64,000 bases of DNA, taken from Piscinibacter sp. GTDB taxonomy: Bacteria; Pseudomonadota; Gammaproteobacteria; Burkholderiales; Burkholderiaceae_C. The stretch spans positions 30,019 through 94,018 of the forward strand of contig JAHBZL010000019.1 of the NCBI GenBank assembly GCA_019635485.1, written 5' to 3'. Each line of letters starts with the position of its first letter. Position 1 is the stretch's first letter. Below are positions 32,102 through 41,073 of this stretch, piece by piece. The notes beneath the pieces were generated by a model. The model searched no databases, was not told the DNA's origin, and was given only the letters and a program-made list of their open reading frames with translations. Both the position numbers and the translations under genes were made by a program.

Positions 32102-32907
32102 CAGTACCCCTGTGTTCCGGAGGAGATCGAATGCACGTGTTCGCTGTCCGGCGTGCGCAACGCGCCGATCACCGAGCGCGCCGCACGCATCAGCAGCGAC
32201 AGGTCGGAACCGATCGCGATGAAGTCGAAGCCGGCCGCGCGGTACTGTGCCGCGACCTCGGGGCTGTCGCCGATCGTGCCGACCGGCTTGCCGAGCGCCC
32301 GGCAGCGCTGTGCCGCCTTCGCGAGCTGGTCCATCACCGCCGGGTGCGTGAACTGGCCGATGTGGCCGAGCGAGGCCGACAGGTCCCCGGGGCCGACGAA
32401 CAGCGCGTCCACGCCGTCCACCGCAGCGATCTGCTCGAGCCGCCGCACCGCCGCGACCGTCTCGAGCTGCACGATCACGCCGATCTGGCGGTTGGCCTGC
32501 GCGAAATAGTTCGGCTGCGTGCCGTAGCGCGAGGCGCGCGTCGCGCCGGCCAGGCCGCGCGTGCCCTCGGGCGGATAGCGTGTCGCGGCGACGGCGCGTG
32601 CGGCCTCCTCGGCGGTCTCGATGAAGGGGAACATCAGCGTGGTCGCCCCGGCGTCGAGCACCCGCTTGACGGTGACCGGGTCGTTCCACGGCAGGCGCAG
32701 CACCGGGACCATCTTGGTGCCGGCCAGGGCCTGCAGCAGGTGCACGACGTCCAGAGTGTCCAGGGGCGAATGCTCCATGTCGAGCACGCCCCAGTCGAAG
32801 CCGGCGTGGCCGACCGCTTCCGCGACCACCGGGCTGGCGGACGAGATCCAGGTGCCCACCGGCGGGTGCGCGCCGGAGGCCTTCAGCAGGTGCCGGAATG
32901 AGTTCAT
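32101..32907 (-). CDS. HpcH/HpaI-family class II aldolase
   Basis: The protein has 268 residues and a TIM barrel. It opens with VGTWISSASPVVAEAVGHAGFDWGVLDMEHS region motifs, with the catalytic Arg in LRLPWND and metal ligands Glu in VQLETVAAV and Asp in FVGPGDLSASLG. Family members cleave 2-keto-3-deoxy sugar acids (rhamnonate, glucarate) or hydroxy-oxo acids. The neighbours favour a 2-keto-3-deoxy sugar-acid substrate. Start ATG 32905-32907 has GGAGAC just upstream on the minus strand. Confidence 0.9.
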   Translation of the reverse strand: MNSFRHLLKASGAHPPVGTWISSASPVVAEAVGHAGFDWGVLDMEHSPLDTLDVVHLLQALAGTKMVPVLRLPWNDPVTVKRVLDAGATTLMFPFIETAEEAARAVAATRYPPEGTRGLAGATRASRYGTQPNYFAQANRQIGVIVQLETVAAVRRLEQIAAVDGVDALFVGPGDLSASLGHIGQFTHPAVMDQLAKAAQRCRALGKPVGTIGDSPEVAAQYRAAGFDFIAIGSDLSLLMRAARSVIGALRTPDSEHVHSISSGTQGY

Positions 32908-32926
32908 GCGTGTCTCCTTCGCCCCC

Positions 32927-33442
32927 TCAGTAATGTCCCGAAGGCTGGTCGAGCCGGGCCTTCAGGTAGTGTGCGCCGGGGATCGGGTTGTAGTAATACG
33001 GCGCGGTTTCCTCGAAGCCGAGCGAGGCGTACAGCTCGCGGGCCGCCTCCATGTCGTCCAGCGTGTCCAGCAGCACCACGGAGTAACCGCTGCGGCGCGC
33101 CTCGTCCATCAGGGTCTGCGCGAGCAGGCGGCCGAGGCCGAAGCGGCGGAACGGCGGCCGCACGTACAGCCGCTTCATCTCGCAGGCGTTGGCCTGATCG
33201 GCGTCGGCGCGCGGCCGCAGCGCGCCGCAGCCGGCCAGCGCGCCGTCCACCAGCGCCAGCAGCAGGCAGCCGGCCGGCTCGGCGTAGTCGCCGGGCAGCT
33301 CGCGCAGCTCGTCCTCGAAGTTCTGGAAGCACAGGTCGACGCCCAGCGCGGCCGCGTACTCGCGGAAGATCTCGCGCGCGGCATCGATCAGCGCCGGCGT
33401 GTCGGGGCGGACCAGGCGGATGTCGGGCACGTCGTCGGGCAT
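32927..33442 (-). CDS. GNAT-family N-acetyltransferase
   Basis: The protein has 171 residues. GNAT motif A is clear: MKRLYVRPPFRRFGLGRLLA (acetyl-CoA pyrophosphate loop), followed by ELYASLGFEE and a Tyr-rich end. The substrate is unknown. ATG 33442 follows the cytochrome b561 stop by 5 bp, so it may be co-transcribed with it; a much longer reading frame upstream is the b561 gene out of frame. Confidence 0.87.
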   Translation of the reverse strand: MPDDVPDIRLVRPDTPALIDAAREIFREYAAALGVDLCFQNFEDELRELPGDYAEPAGCLLLALVDGALAGCGALRPRADADQANACEMKRLYVRPPFRRFGLGRLLAQTLMDEARRSGYSVVLLDTLDDMEAARELYASLGFEETAPYYYNPIPGAHYLKARLDQPSGHY

Positions 33443-33447
33443 GCGGC

Positions 33448-34128
33448 TCAGCCTCCGAGGCTCACGATGGCACCGACGGCGGCGGCGCAGGCGCCGACCA
33501 GCAGTGCGGCGAGCAGGCGCGAGCGCGGCGTGTCCGCCGAGGCCGGCGCGGGCCGCTCGAGCAGCTTGTCGCCGCGCAGCATCGGCCCGATCAGGTCGCG
33601 CCGGCGCGCCACGCGGTAGTAGACGATCGCCGCCACGTGCAGCAGCACCAGCGTGACGATCAGCCACTGCCCCCAGGTCTTGTGCCAGCCGGTCAGCAGC
33701 AGGCTGGTGGCGCCGCTGACGAAGCGGATCAGCGGGCCGGTGTTCGCGATCTCGTCGTCGGCGAACAACCCCGTGCCGACCTGCGCCGCGAGGATCGCCA
33801 GCAGCGCCAACACCGAGAGCGCGCCCAGCGGGCTGTGCCCCACGTCGAGGTGTTCGTCCGGGCGCGCCGTGCCGCCCAGATAGCGCCGCAGCGTGCCCGG
33901 CGAAGGAGCGAAGCTCGCGAAGCGCGACCAGTGCCCGCCGACCAGCCCCCACAGCAGCCGGAACGCCAGCAGCGTGAAGACGACGTAGCCGAGGCGGAAA
34001 TGCCAGACCAGCGCGTTGCCGCCGATCTTGGCGCTGACGACCGAACCGACCACGCACAGCGCAAGCGTCCAGTGGAACAGGCGCGTGGGCAGGTCCCACA
34101 CGCGCACGCGGATCGGCGGCCGCTCCAA
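33448..34128 (-). CDS. Cytochrome b561-family membrane protein
   Basis: The protein has about 226 residues and four to five helices. Candidate haem-ligand His occur in RLFHWTLAL, WHFRLGYVVF, TGWHKTWGQWL and VLLHVAAIVYY. It is an inner-membrane di-haem b cytochrome that usually hands electrons between quinol and a periplasmic c-type cytochrome. The divergent cytochrome c' is the natural partner. No ATG is available near the conserved N terminus; I placed the start at TTG 34128, with low certainty (a GTG follows shortly after). Confidence 0.82.
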   Translation of the reverse strand: MERPPIRVRVWDLPTRLFHWTLALCVVGSVVSAKIGGNALVWHFRLGYVVFTLLAFRLLWGLVGGHWSRFASFAPSPGTLRRYLGGTARPDEHLDVGHSPLGALSVLALLAILAAQVGTGLFADDEIANTGPLIRFVSGATSLLLTGWHKTWGQWLIVTLVLLHVAAIVYYRVARRRDLIGPMLRGDKLLERPAPASADTPRSRLLAALLVGACAAAVGAIVSLGG

Positions 34129-34254
34129 TTGAACGTTTCCGTGCTGCGAGGCCCCGACGATAACCCGAGCCGGCCGGAATACGATGCGCCCGGGTGGCGT
34201 ACACCCAGCGCTGCGCAGCCCGCGCGGCACCCAACACCTCAAGGAGTTGCCCGG

Positions 34255-34710
34255 ATGAAGCGCCTGTTCCCGTCGTTCGTGCTCGCCGCGCTGGCGGCCA
34301 CCGCCCTGCCCGCCGCCGCCCAGTTCGCCAAACCCGAGGACGCGATCAGGTACCGCAAGGCCGGCATGACCGTGATGGCGGCCCACTTCGGCCGCGTCGC
34401 CGCGATGGCCAACGGCCGCATTCCGTTCGACGCCAAGGCGGCAGCGGACAACGCCGAGATCGCGACGTTCATGTCCAAGCTGCCGTTCGCCGGCTTCATC
34501 GACGGTACGGACAAGGGCGACACGCGCGCCAAGCCCGAGATCTGGGCCGAGATGGACAAGTTCCGCGCCGGCGCCTCCAAGATGCAGGAGGAGATGGCCA
34601 AGCTGAACGCCGTCGCCAAGGGCGGCAGCCAGGACGCCATCAAGGCCGCGGCCGGCGAGGTCGGCAAGGCCTGCAAGGGCTGCCACGACCAGTACCAGAA
34701 GCCGCTGTAG
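34255..34710 (+). CDS. Cytochrome c'
   Basis: The protein has 151 residues. A signal peptide ends in AAAQFAKPEDAIRYRK, then comes a four-helix bundle with the haem-binding CKGCH near the C terminus (about residue 143), exactly as in class II cytochromes c. These periplasmic proteins bind NO and other gases. AAGGAG lies eight bases before ATG 34255. It is divergent from the b561 gene across about 126 bp. Confidence 0.93.
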   Translation: MKRLFPSFVLAALAATALPAAAQFAKPEDAIRYRKAGMTVMAAHFGRVAAMANGRIPFDAKAAADNAEIATFMSKLPFAGFIDGTDKGDTRAKPEIWAEMDKFRAGASKMQEEMAKLNAVAKGGSQDAIKAAAGEVGKACKGCHDQYQKPL

Positions 34711-34747
34711 CGCAAGGGCGCTCTCCCTCATCCGTTACCATCCCGGG

Positions 34748-34767
34748 CTGACCGACACTGCGGTCAG
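34748..34767. promoter_or_regulatory. 20-bp palindrome upstream of SLBB export gene
   Basis: CTGACCG and CGGTCAG flank a 6-nt spacer, about 100 bp before the SLBB gene. An overlapping alternative pairing (CACTG / CAGTG) exists over the right arm. It could be an operator or an end-of-gene hairpin for cytochrome c'; the rest of this 158-bp gap shows no clear promoter. Confidence 0.35.
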
Positions 34768-34868
34768 TGATCGCACGCGGCGGGCACGCTAGCCGTTTCG
34801 CCGCGGGCGGTCCGTCGCCCGGGCTGGTCGGTGGCCCGGACCATCCAGGTTTTCCGTGGCCGCTCCCG

Positions 34869-37358
34869 ATGGCTTCTCTTCGACAGCATTCCTCCGCCTT
34901 CGCGCTGGCCCTGATTGCGCTTTCCAGCCTCGCCATGCTGCCGGGACGCAGCCTGGCGCAGGCCAATGTCCCCGGGCAGACCTTCAACGCGCCGGGCTAC
35001 GTGCCACCCGTCGTGCGGCCCGCCGCGCCAGGGCAGCCGGGCAGCACCGTGCCGTCGCCCGGCCGTGCGCCGGGGATCAACCGCCAATCCGACTTCCCCA
35101 CCGACGCGGTTCCGGGCCTGCCCACGGGACCCGAGACGGATTCGCGCAGGGACGCCCCGCCGCGCCCGAGCGAGTTCCAGAAGTTCGTGGAGGCCGCCAC
35201 CGGGCGCCTGCTGCCCGTCTTCGGCTCCGAGTTCTTCGCCCGCCCGCGGCGCGACCAGCTTGCCGAGAGCACGCCCGTGGCCGCCGACTATGTCGTCGGG
35301 CCCGGGGACGAACTGCTGATCCGGGCCTGGGGCGGCATCGATGTCGACTACCGCAGCACCGTCGACCGCAACGGGCAGATCAACCTGCCCAAGGTCGGCA
35401 GCTTCAGAGTCGCCGGCGTCCGGGCTGGCGATCTCGAGAAACACCTGAGCGACCAGATCGGCCGCCTCTACACCAACTTCAACCTCAGCGTCTCGCTGGG
35501 CCAGTTGCGCGGCATGCGCGTGTTCGTCGTCGGTCCGGCACAGCGCCCCGGCGTCTACACGCTGCAGAGCCCGGCCTCCCTGCTTTCGGCCATGGTCGCC
35601 GCCGGCGGGCCGGCACCGAACGGTTCGATGCGCCACATCAGCGTGCGCCGCGACGGGAAGGTGGTCACCGAACTCGACTTCTACGAGTTCCTGGTTGCGG
35701 GCGACAAGTCGCAGGACCTGCAGCTCGTCTCCGGCGACGTGGTCGTCTTCCAGTCGGTGGGGCCGCGCGTAGCGCTGACCGGCGCGACGGACGCGCCGGC
35801 CATCTACGAGCTCAAGTCGGCGGAAGAGCCTCTGCGTGACCTGCTGCGCTACTCGGGCGGTGCGCCGGTGCTGGCCAATCCGAATCGCGCGCAGCTCGAG
35901 CGCATCGATCCGAGCCGGGGACGCGCCGCGCGCTATGTCGAGGAGTTCGGCCTGGATGCGGCCGGATTGGCCAAGTTGATGCGCGACGGCGACGTGCTGA
36001 CGCTGCTGGCCATTTCCCCGCAGTTCGCCAATGCGGTGACCCTCAAGGGCCATGTGGCCCAGCCCCTGCGCTATCCCTGGAAGCCGGGCATGCGCATCCG
36101 CGATCTCATCCCGGACCGGGAGGCGCTGATCGTCCCTGACTTCTACCGCCGCAAGAATCTGCTGGTGCAGGTGATCGAGGAGGAAGAACCCTCGGTCGCG
36201 CCGGGCCCCGGGGGGACCGATTCAGCGCCGCAGGGTGCGGGCCGGCCGGCCGTCACGTCCTCGCCGACGCAGCCTCAGCCGCAGATCGCCGGCGCGCGCC
36301 GCCCGCGTGGCCGCACGGCCGACCAGATCGAGGACCGCGAGGTGGCGGAGCGTGCACGGCGGACCCCGGCGGCCCTGTTCGACGAACTGAACTGGGACTA
36401 CGCCGTCGTCGAGCGGCTCGATGAACGCAACCTCAGCACGCAGGTCATCCCCTTCAATCTCGGCAAGGCCGTCCTGCAGAACGATCCTGAAAGCAACATC
36501 GAACTGAAGGCCGGTGACGTGGTCACGGTGTACAGCCAGAAGGACATCCGGGTTCCGGTGGCGCGCCAGACCCGGCTCGTCTCGGTGGAGGGTGAAGTCG
36601 GCTCGCCGGGGGTGTATCAGCTGTTGCCCGGGGAAACGCTGCGTGCCTTGATCGAACGGGCCGGCGGCTTCACGCCCCAGGCGTACGTCTACGGGCTCGA
36701 GTTCAGCCGCGAGGAGACCCGGATCCGCCAGCGCGAGAACCTGAATCAGGCCATCGCGCGCCTGGAGGCCTTGTCCGCCACGCAGGCGGCGCGTGACGCG
36801 GCGAACCGCCGCGACGACACCACGGCCGCCGCAACCACCGCGGTCAGCAACGCGGCGACCCAGGCCCAGCTGGCGCGGCTGTCGCGCCTGCAGCCCAACG
36901 GGCGGATCGCACTCGAACTCAGCCCGGCCGCGAGTTCGCTGGCCGCGTTGCCGGAAGTGCCGCTCGAGCACGGGGACCGCGTCGTCGTTCCCTCCAGGCC
37001 CGGGTTCGTCACCGTGGCCGGCGCGGTGGTCAACAGCAATGCGTTCCTGTGGAAGCCCGGCCGCACCGCGGGAGACTACCTGCGCCTCGCCGGGACCGAC
37101 GAGGCGGCGGATCCGAGCAACATGTTCATCCTGCGCGCCGACGGCACCGTCTCGCATGCACAGGATCGGCGTGGCCTGTTCGGCCGCAGCGGCCTCGACG
37201 CCACCGAGATGCAACCCGGCGACGCGCTGATCGTGCCGAACCAGCTCGACTTCGAGACCTATGGCCGCGCGCTGGTGCGCAACCTGAAGGACTGGTCGCA
37301 GATCTTCTCGCAGTTCGGCCTGGGCGCCGCGGCGATCCAGACCTTGCGCAACAACTGA
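34869..37358 (+). CDS. Large polysaccharide export protein with several SLBB domains (Wza/OPX-like)
   Basis: The protein has 829 residues. The signal peptide ends around SLAQA. A Pro-rich stretch is followed by the polysaccharide export domain beginning at DYVVGPGDELLIRAWGG (about residue 140), and at least four SLBB-like units, e.g. VFVVGPAQRPGVYTL, VALTGATDAPAIYEL, VSVEGEVGSPGVYQL and VTVAGAVVNSNAFLW. It should form an outer-membrane translocon for a capsule or EPS. It is followed 10 bp later by a Wzz-like protein. It uses more TTG and A/T-ending codons than neighbouring genes, hinting at a different origin. Confidence 0.9.
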   Translation: MASLRQHSSAFALALIALSSLAMLPGRSLAQANVPGQTFNAPGYVPPVVRPAAPGQPGSTVPSPGRAPGINRQSDFPTDAVPGLPTGPETDSRRDAPPRPSEFQKFVEAATGRLLPVFGSEFFARPRRDQLAESTPVAADYVVGPGDELLIRAWGGIDVDYRSTVDRNGQINLPKVGSFRVAGVRAGDLEKHLSDQIGRLYTNFNLSVSLGQLRGMRVFVVGPAQRPGVYTLQSPASLLSAMVAAGGPAPNGSMRHISVRRDGKVVTELDFYEFLVAGDKSQDLQLVSGDVVVFQSVGPRVALTGATDAPAIYELKSAEEPLRDLLRYSGGAPVLANPNRAQLERIDPSRGRAARYVEEFGLDAAGLAKLMRDGDVLTLLAISPQFANAVTLKGHVAQPLRYPWKPGMRIRDLIPDREALIVPDFYRRKNLLVQVIEEEEPSVAPGPGGTDSAPQGAGRPAVTSSPTQPQPQIAGARRPRGRTADQIEDREVAERARRTPAALFDELNWDYAVVERLDERNLSTQVIPFNLGKAVLQNDPESNIELKAGDVVTVYSQKDIRVPVARQTRLVSVEGEVGSPGVYQLLPGETLRALIERAGGFTPQAYVYGLEFSREETRIRQRENLNQAIARLEALSATQAARDAANRRDDTTAAATTAVSNAATQAQLARLSRLQPNGRIALELSPAASSLAALPEVPLEHGDRVVVPSRPGFVTVAGAVVNSNAFLWKPGRTAGDYLRLAGTDEAADPSNMFILRADGTVSHAQDRRGLFGRSGLDATEMQPGDALIVPNQLDFETYGRALVRNLKDWSQIFSQFGLGAAAIQTLRNN

Positions 37359-37368
37359 TCCGGCGACC

Positions 37369-38589
37369 ATGCAAGATGATCTTGTGCGTCCGGAGGCGGA
37401 CGAAGAAGATGGCCCGCAGGTGGGCCTCGTGGACCTGCTGACCTGGGTGGGCGAAGGCAAGCGGCTGATCGGCATTGTCACCGGCACGACTGCCGTGGGG
37501 GCGTTGGCCGTTTCTCTGCTCCTCGCACCGATCTACACCGCGCGGACGACGTTGCTTCCGCCCGGTTCGCAGCAGCAGGGCGGCTCGGCTGCGGCGCTGG
37601 CTGCACTGGGATCGCTCGGCGGCCTGGCTGGTGGTTTCGCGCCCAAGACCCCGGACGAGCTCTACGTCGCGCTGCTGAAGAGCGACAGCGTCTTGCGAGG
37701 TCTGGATCGAGACTTTGATCTGAAGGGCCGCTACGAGGTCAAGACCTACGAGGCCTTGCGCAAGAAGGTGCCGGCCTACGTCCGCGTGTCGTCGGACAAG
37801 AAGTCCGGCCTGATCGCCGTCGAGGTCGACGACGAGGACCCGAAGTTCGCGGCGGAGCTCGCCAATGCCCATGCCAGCGAGATCACCAAAGTGCTGGGCC
37901 GGCTGGCCGTCTCCGAAGCCCAGTTGCGCCGCAGCTTCTTCGAGCAGCAGCTCAAGGACACCAAGGAGAACCTGATCCGGGCCGAGCAGGACATGCGGCG
38001 CGTGCAGGAGAAGTCCGGCGTGATCGTGCTCGACAAGCAGGCGGAGGCGCTGATCGGCGGCGCGGCTCAGCTGCGCGCGCAGATCGCCGAGCGCGAAGTG
38101 CAGCTGAAGGTGCTGCGCACGTCGGCCACCGAGCAGAACCCCGACGTGCAGCGCCTGCAGTCCGAACTGCGCGCGCTGCGCGGCGAACTGGCACGCATGG
38201 AGTCCTCGCAGAGCAATAGCCCGGGCAGTGCGGTCGATCTGCCAGTGGGCAAGCTCCCCGAGGCGGCGATCGACTACGTGCGCGCCCGCCGCGAGCTGAA
38301 GCTGCAGGAAACGCTTCTGGAAAGCATGCTGCGGCAGTACGAGATCGCCAAGCTCGACGAGGCGAAGGAAGGGCCGGTGCTGCAGCAGGTCGATGTGGCC
38401 CAGCCGCCGGACTACAAGTCCAAGCCCTCGCGGGCGCTGATCGTGGTCGTGGCGACGGCGCTCGCCCTGCTCGCGAGCACGTTGTGGGTCGTGCTGCGGC
38501 GCTACCTGCTGCTGGCGCGGGAGAGCGACCCAGGCACGGCCGAGGCCTGGCAGGCCCTGCGGCGCGCCTGGCGGCCCCGGGCGCGCTGA
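37369..38589 (+). CDS. Wzz/GumC-type polysaccharide co-polymerase
   Basis: The protein has 406 residues. It has an N-terminal helix (about 35-54), the Wzz motif IYTARTTLLPPG, a long periplasmic coiled-coil region, and a C-terminal helix preceded by QPPDYKSKPSRALIVVVAT with the Pro-rich signature. It lacks a cytoplasmic kinase domain. It would set polymer length for the exporter encoded 10 bp upstream. These two genes form a small locus without glycosyltransferases. It ends directly against the convergent PLP enzyme (stops 38587-38589 and 38590-38592). Confidence 0.88.
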   Translation: MQDDLVRPEADEEDGPQVGLVDLLTWVGEGKRLIGIVTGTTAVGALAVSLLLAPIYTARTTLLPPGSQQQGGSAAALAALGSLGGLAGGFAPKTPDELYVALLKSDSVLRGLDRDFDLKGRYEVKTYEALRKKVPAYVRVSSDKKSGLIAVEVDDEDPKFAAELANAHASEITKVLGRLAVSEAQLRRSFFEQQLKDTKENLIRAEQDMRRVQEKSGVIVLDKQAEALIGGAAQLRAQIAEREVQLKVLRTSATEQNPDVQRLQSELRALRGELARMESSQSNSPGSAVDLPVGKLPEAAIDYVRARRELKLQETLLESMLRQYEIAKLDEAKEGPVLQQVDVAQPPDYKSKPSRALIVVVATALALLASTLWVVLRRYLLLARESDPGTAEAWQALRRAWRPRAR

Positions 38590-39552
38590 TCAGCCCGCCG
38601 CCAGCACGCGCGCGAACACCTCGCTGTCGACGTTCCCGCCGGTCAGCGCCAGGCCGATGCTGCGATCGCCGCGCGCAACGCGCTGCGTGCGCTGCTGCAG
38701 TGCGGCGGCCAGCGCGGCGGCCCCCGCGCCTTCGGCGACGTTGTGGGTGTCGGCGAACAGCGCGCGCATCGCGGCGGCCACCTCGTCGTCGGTCACCGCA
38801 ACGATCTCGTCGACCTCGCGCCGGATCAGCGCCAGCGCGGCGTCCTCCGGCACGCGGCAGGCCATGCCGTCGGCCAGTACCGTGGTGACCGGCGCCGCCA
38901 CCGGGCGGCCGGCCTCGAACGAATGGAGGTAGGCCGGCGCGTGCGCCGAGACCACGCCCACCAGCCGGCTGCGCGCGCCGGCATGGGCACGCGCCGCGGC
39001 ACAGGCGCAGATGCCTGAACCGAGACCGATCGGCACGTAGACCACGTCCGGCTGCACGGCCTCGAAGAACTCCAGCCAGCAGGTCGCGACGCCGCGCACC
39101 AGGTCCTCGTGGAACGACGGCACCATGTGCGCGCCCTGTGCCGCGGCAAGCGCCTGGGCATGCTCGCGCGCCGCCTGGAAGTCCTCGCCGTGCTCGACGA
39201 GTTCGGCGCCGAGCGCGCGCATCGCGGCGTTCTTCTCGACCGAGTTGCCGTGCGGCACGACGATCGTGGCCTGCAGACCGTGGCGCGCGGCGGCGAAGGC
39301 GACCGACTGGCCATGGTTGCCGCGTGTCGCGCTCACCACCCGGCGCAGCGCGGGTTCGCGGCGCACCAGTGCATCGAAGTAGACCAGCCCGCCACGCAGC
39401 TTGAAGGCGCCGACGGGCGTGTGGTTCTCGTGCTTGACCCAGGTTGTCGCGCCGAGGCGCTGCTCCAGCAGCGGCCAGCGGTACTGCGGGGTCGGCGGCA
39501 TCTGCTCGCGCACCAGGCGGCACGCCGCATCGAGCTGTTCGCGGCTGAACAT
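38590..39552 (-). CDS. Threonine/serine dehydratase-like PLP enzyme
   Basis: The protein has 320 residues and belongs to fold type II. The PLP Lys is Lys51 in HTPVGAFKLRGG; the cofactor-phosphate loop and substrate loop are represented by SATRGNHGQSVAFAA and GLGSGICACAAA. It lacks an ACT regulatory domain, so it is a catabolic-type ammonia-lyase or racemase. It ends a minus-strand amino-acid metabolism group, 2 bp after the glyoxalase-like gene. Confidence 0.88.
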   Translation of the reverse strand: MFSREQLDAACRLVREQMPPTPQYRWPLLEQRLGATTWVKHENHTPVGAFKLRGGLVYFDALVRREPALRRVVSATRGNHGQSVAFAAARHGLQATIVVPHGNSVEKNAAMRALGAELVEHGEDFQAAREHAQALAAAQGAHMVPSFHEDLVRGVATCWLEFFEAVQPDVVYVPIGLGSGICACAAARAHAGARSRLVGVVSAHAPAYLHSFEAGRPVAAPVTTVLADGMACRVPEDAALALIRREVDEIVAVTDDEVAAAMRALFADTHNVAEGAGAAALAAALQQRTQRVARGDRSIGLALTGGNVDSEVFARVLAAG

Positions 39553-39554
39553 CG

Positions 39555-40226
39555 TCAGGCTCCGAGGGTGGGGGCGTCGAGCCGGCAGGCGCCGGCCGGC
39601 GTCGAGAACAGGGCGCTCAGCGGCGCGGCGTGCCCACCGGCAGCGACTGGTTGGGCGCCGGCGTCGAACACGCCGGCGGGCAGTGCGCCGGCGGCCGCGG
39701 GCCAGCCGCGCAGGTCCAGGCGCTCGAGCGCGACGCCGCTCGCGGGCAGGGCATCGCACGGGTGGTCGGTGCCCCACTCGATCAGCGTCGGCAGCGCGCC
39801 GTCGGCCAGGCGCGCGCCGTCCGGCCGCACCGCGATGCGCCAGCGCAGCGTGCCGCGGCTGGCCGCCAGCGCCTCGCCGCGCTCCAGCCCGGCGGCGCGC
39901 CAGGCGCCGCTGGCCGCATCGAGGTCGCCCACGCGCGCGACCCAGTGGATCAGCGCCGGGCCCTGCTGCAGCCGGCGCTGCATGGCGGCGTCGTCGAGGT
40001 CGAACCAGCGCGCGCGGCCGGGCGGCGGCGCGGCCGGGTCGATCGCGATGATCTCGAGGTAGGCACGCGGGAAACGCGCCGAGTCGATGCGCAGCAGGCG
40101 GTTGTGCGTGCTCATCAGCGGATGCGCACCGCCCGCGGAGGGCGTAACGCCGAGCACCGCCTCGCACCAGGCGACGCCCTGCGCCAGCGTCGCCGCCCCG
40201 ATCACCAGGTGATCGAGCGCCAGCAT
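39555..40226 (-). CDS. Glyoxalase-like (VOC superfamily) protein
   Basis: The protein has 223 residues. The opening LDHLVIGAATLAQGVAWCEA is a VOC beta-alpha unit, and HPLMSTHNRLLRI resembles the Glyoxalase_3 subgroup. Metal ligands are not clearly complete. ATG 40226 overlaps the stop of the PhzF-like gene (ATGA), so the two are coupled. Substrate unknown. Confidence 0.8.
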   Translation of the reverse strand: MLALDHLVIGAATLAQGVAWCEAVLGVTPSAGGAHPLMSTHNRLLRIDSARFPRAYLEIIAIDPAAPPPGRARWFDLDDAAMQRRLQQGPALIHWVARVGDLDAASGAWRAAGLERGEALAASRGTLRWRIAVRPDGARLADGALPTLIEWGTDHPCDALPASGVALERLDLRGWPAAAGALPAGVFDAGAQPVAAGGHAAPLSALFSTPAGACRLDAPTLGA

Positions 40227-41062
40227 CACAGCGTGACCTGGCCGGCGACCACCTCGACGCAGTCGCCGCCGACCCACACCTGGCCGTCGACCCGTTCGAC
40301 GTGCACGCGGCCGGCGCGGTCCAGCACCGTGCCCTGCGCCGCGACGTAACGTTCGGGGGCGAGCCCGGCGCCGATCAGCCACTGGCCGAGGCTCGCATTC
40401 AGGCTGCCGGTGACCGGGTCCTCGGTCGGGCCGACCCCGGCGATGAAGGCGCGCACCTCGAACTGCGCCTCGTGCCCGGCCGGGCACGGCGCGACGGCGC
40501 CGATGTGGGGCGGGTTGAGGTTCGAGAAGTCCGGCTCCAGCGCCAGCAGTTCGTCGCGCGAGCCGAGCAGCACCGCGACCCAGCCCGGGCCGTTGTCGAC
40601 CCATTGCGCGGCACGGATCGCGTCGCGCGGGATGCGCAGGCTGCGCGCGAGGTCGGCCAGCGTCGCGGCGTCGACCTCTCCGGCGCGCAGCAGCGGCGGC
40701 GCGGCGAAGGCGAGGCGGCCGCCGCCGCGGCGGATGGCGACTCGGCCGACGCCGCACTGCTGCACCACCTGCGCCGCCGATTTCGGCGTGCCGCCAGCGG
40801 CCAGCCAGGCGTGGCAGCTGCCGAGCGTCGGGTGGCCGGCGAAGGGCAGTTCGCGGGCTGGCGTGAAGATGCGCACGCGGTAGTCGGCCAGCGGGTCGGT
40901 CGGCGGCAGCAGGAACGTGGTCTCGCTGAAGTTGGTCCAGCGCGCGAACGCCTGCATCGCGGCGTCGGACAGCCCCTCGGCATCGTGCACGACGGCCAGC
41001 GGGTTGCCCTTCAGCGGCGTGGCGGTGAAGACGTCGATCTCGTGGTAGCGGTAGGTGGTCAT
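40226..41062 (-). CDS. PhzF-family isomerase
   Basis: The protein has 278 residues and a diaminopimelate-epimerase-like fold. It starts YHEIDVFTATPLKGNPLAVV, has the catalytic Glu47 in NFSETTFLLPP, TPARELPFAGHPTLG, and the second-half signature TEDPVTGSLNASLGQWL. PhzF proteins isomerise amino-acid-like substrates. It sits between an aminotransferase and a VOC protein, suggesting turnover of an amino-acid derivative. Confidence 0.92.
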   Translation of the reverse strand: MTTYRYHEIDVFTATPLKGNPLAVVHDAEGLSDAAMQAFARWTNFSETTFLLPPTDPLADYRVRIFTPARELPFAGHPTLGSCHAWLAAGGTPKSAAQVVQQCGVGRVAIRRGGGRLAFAAPPLLRAGEVDAATLADLARSLRIPRDAIRAAQWVDNGPGWVAVLLGSRDELLALEPDFSNLNPPHIGAVAPCPAGHEAQFEVRAFIAGVGPTEDPVTGSLNASLGQWLIGAGLAPERYVAAQGTVLDRAGRVHVERVDGQVWVGGDCVEVVAGQVTL

Positions 41063-41073
41063 GACGGATGCGG

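Noticed and set aside
32927-34237. Fusion of the GNAT enzyme with an N-terminal extension
   Set aside because: The extension is the cytochrome b561 gene read out of frame; a normal ATG begins the GNAT domain at 33442.
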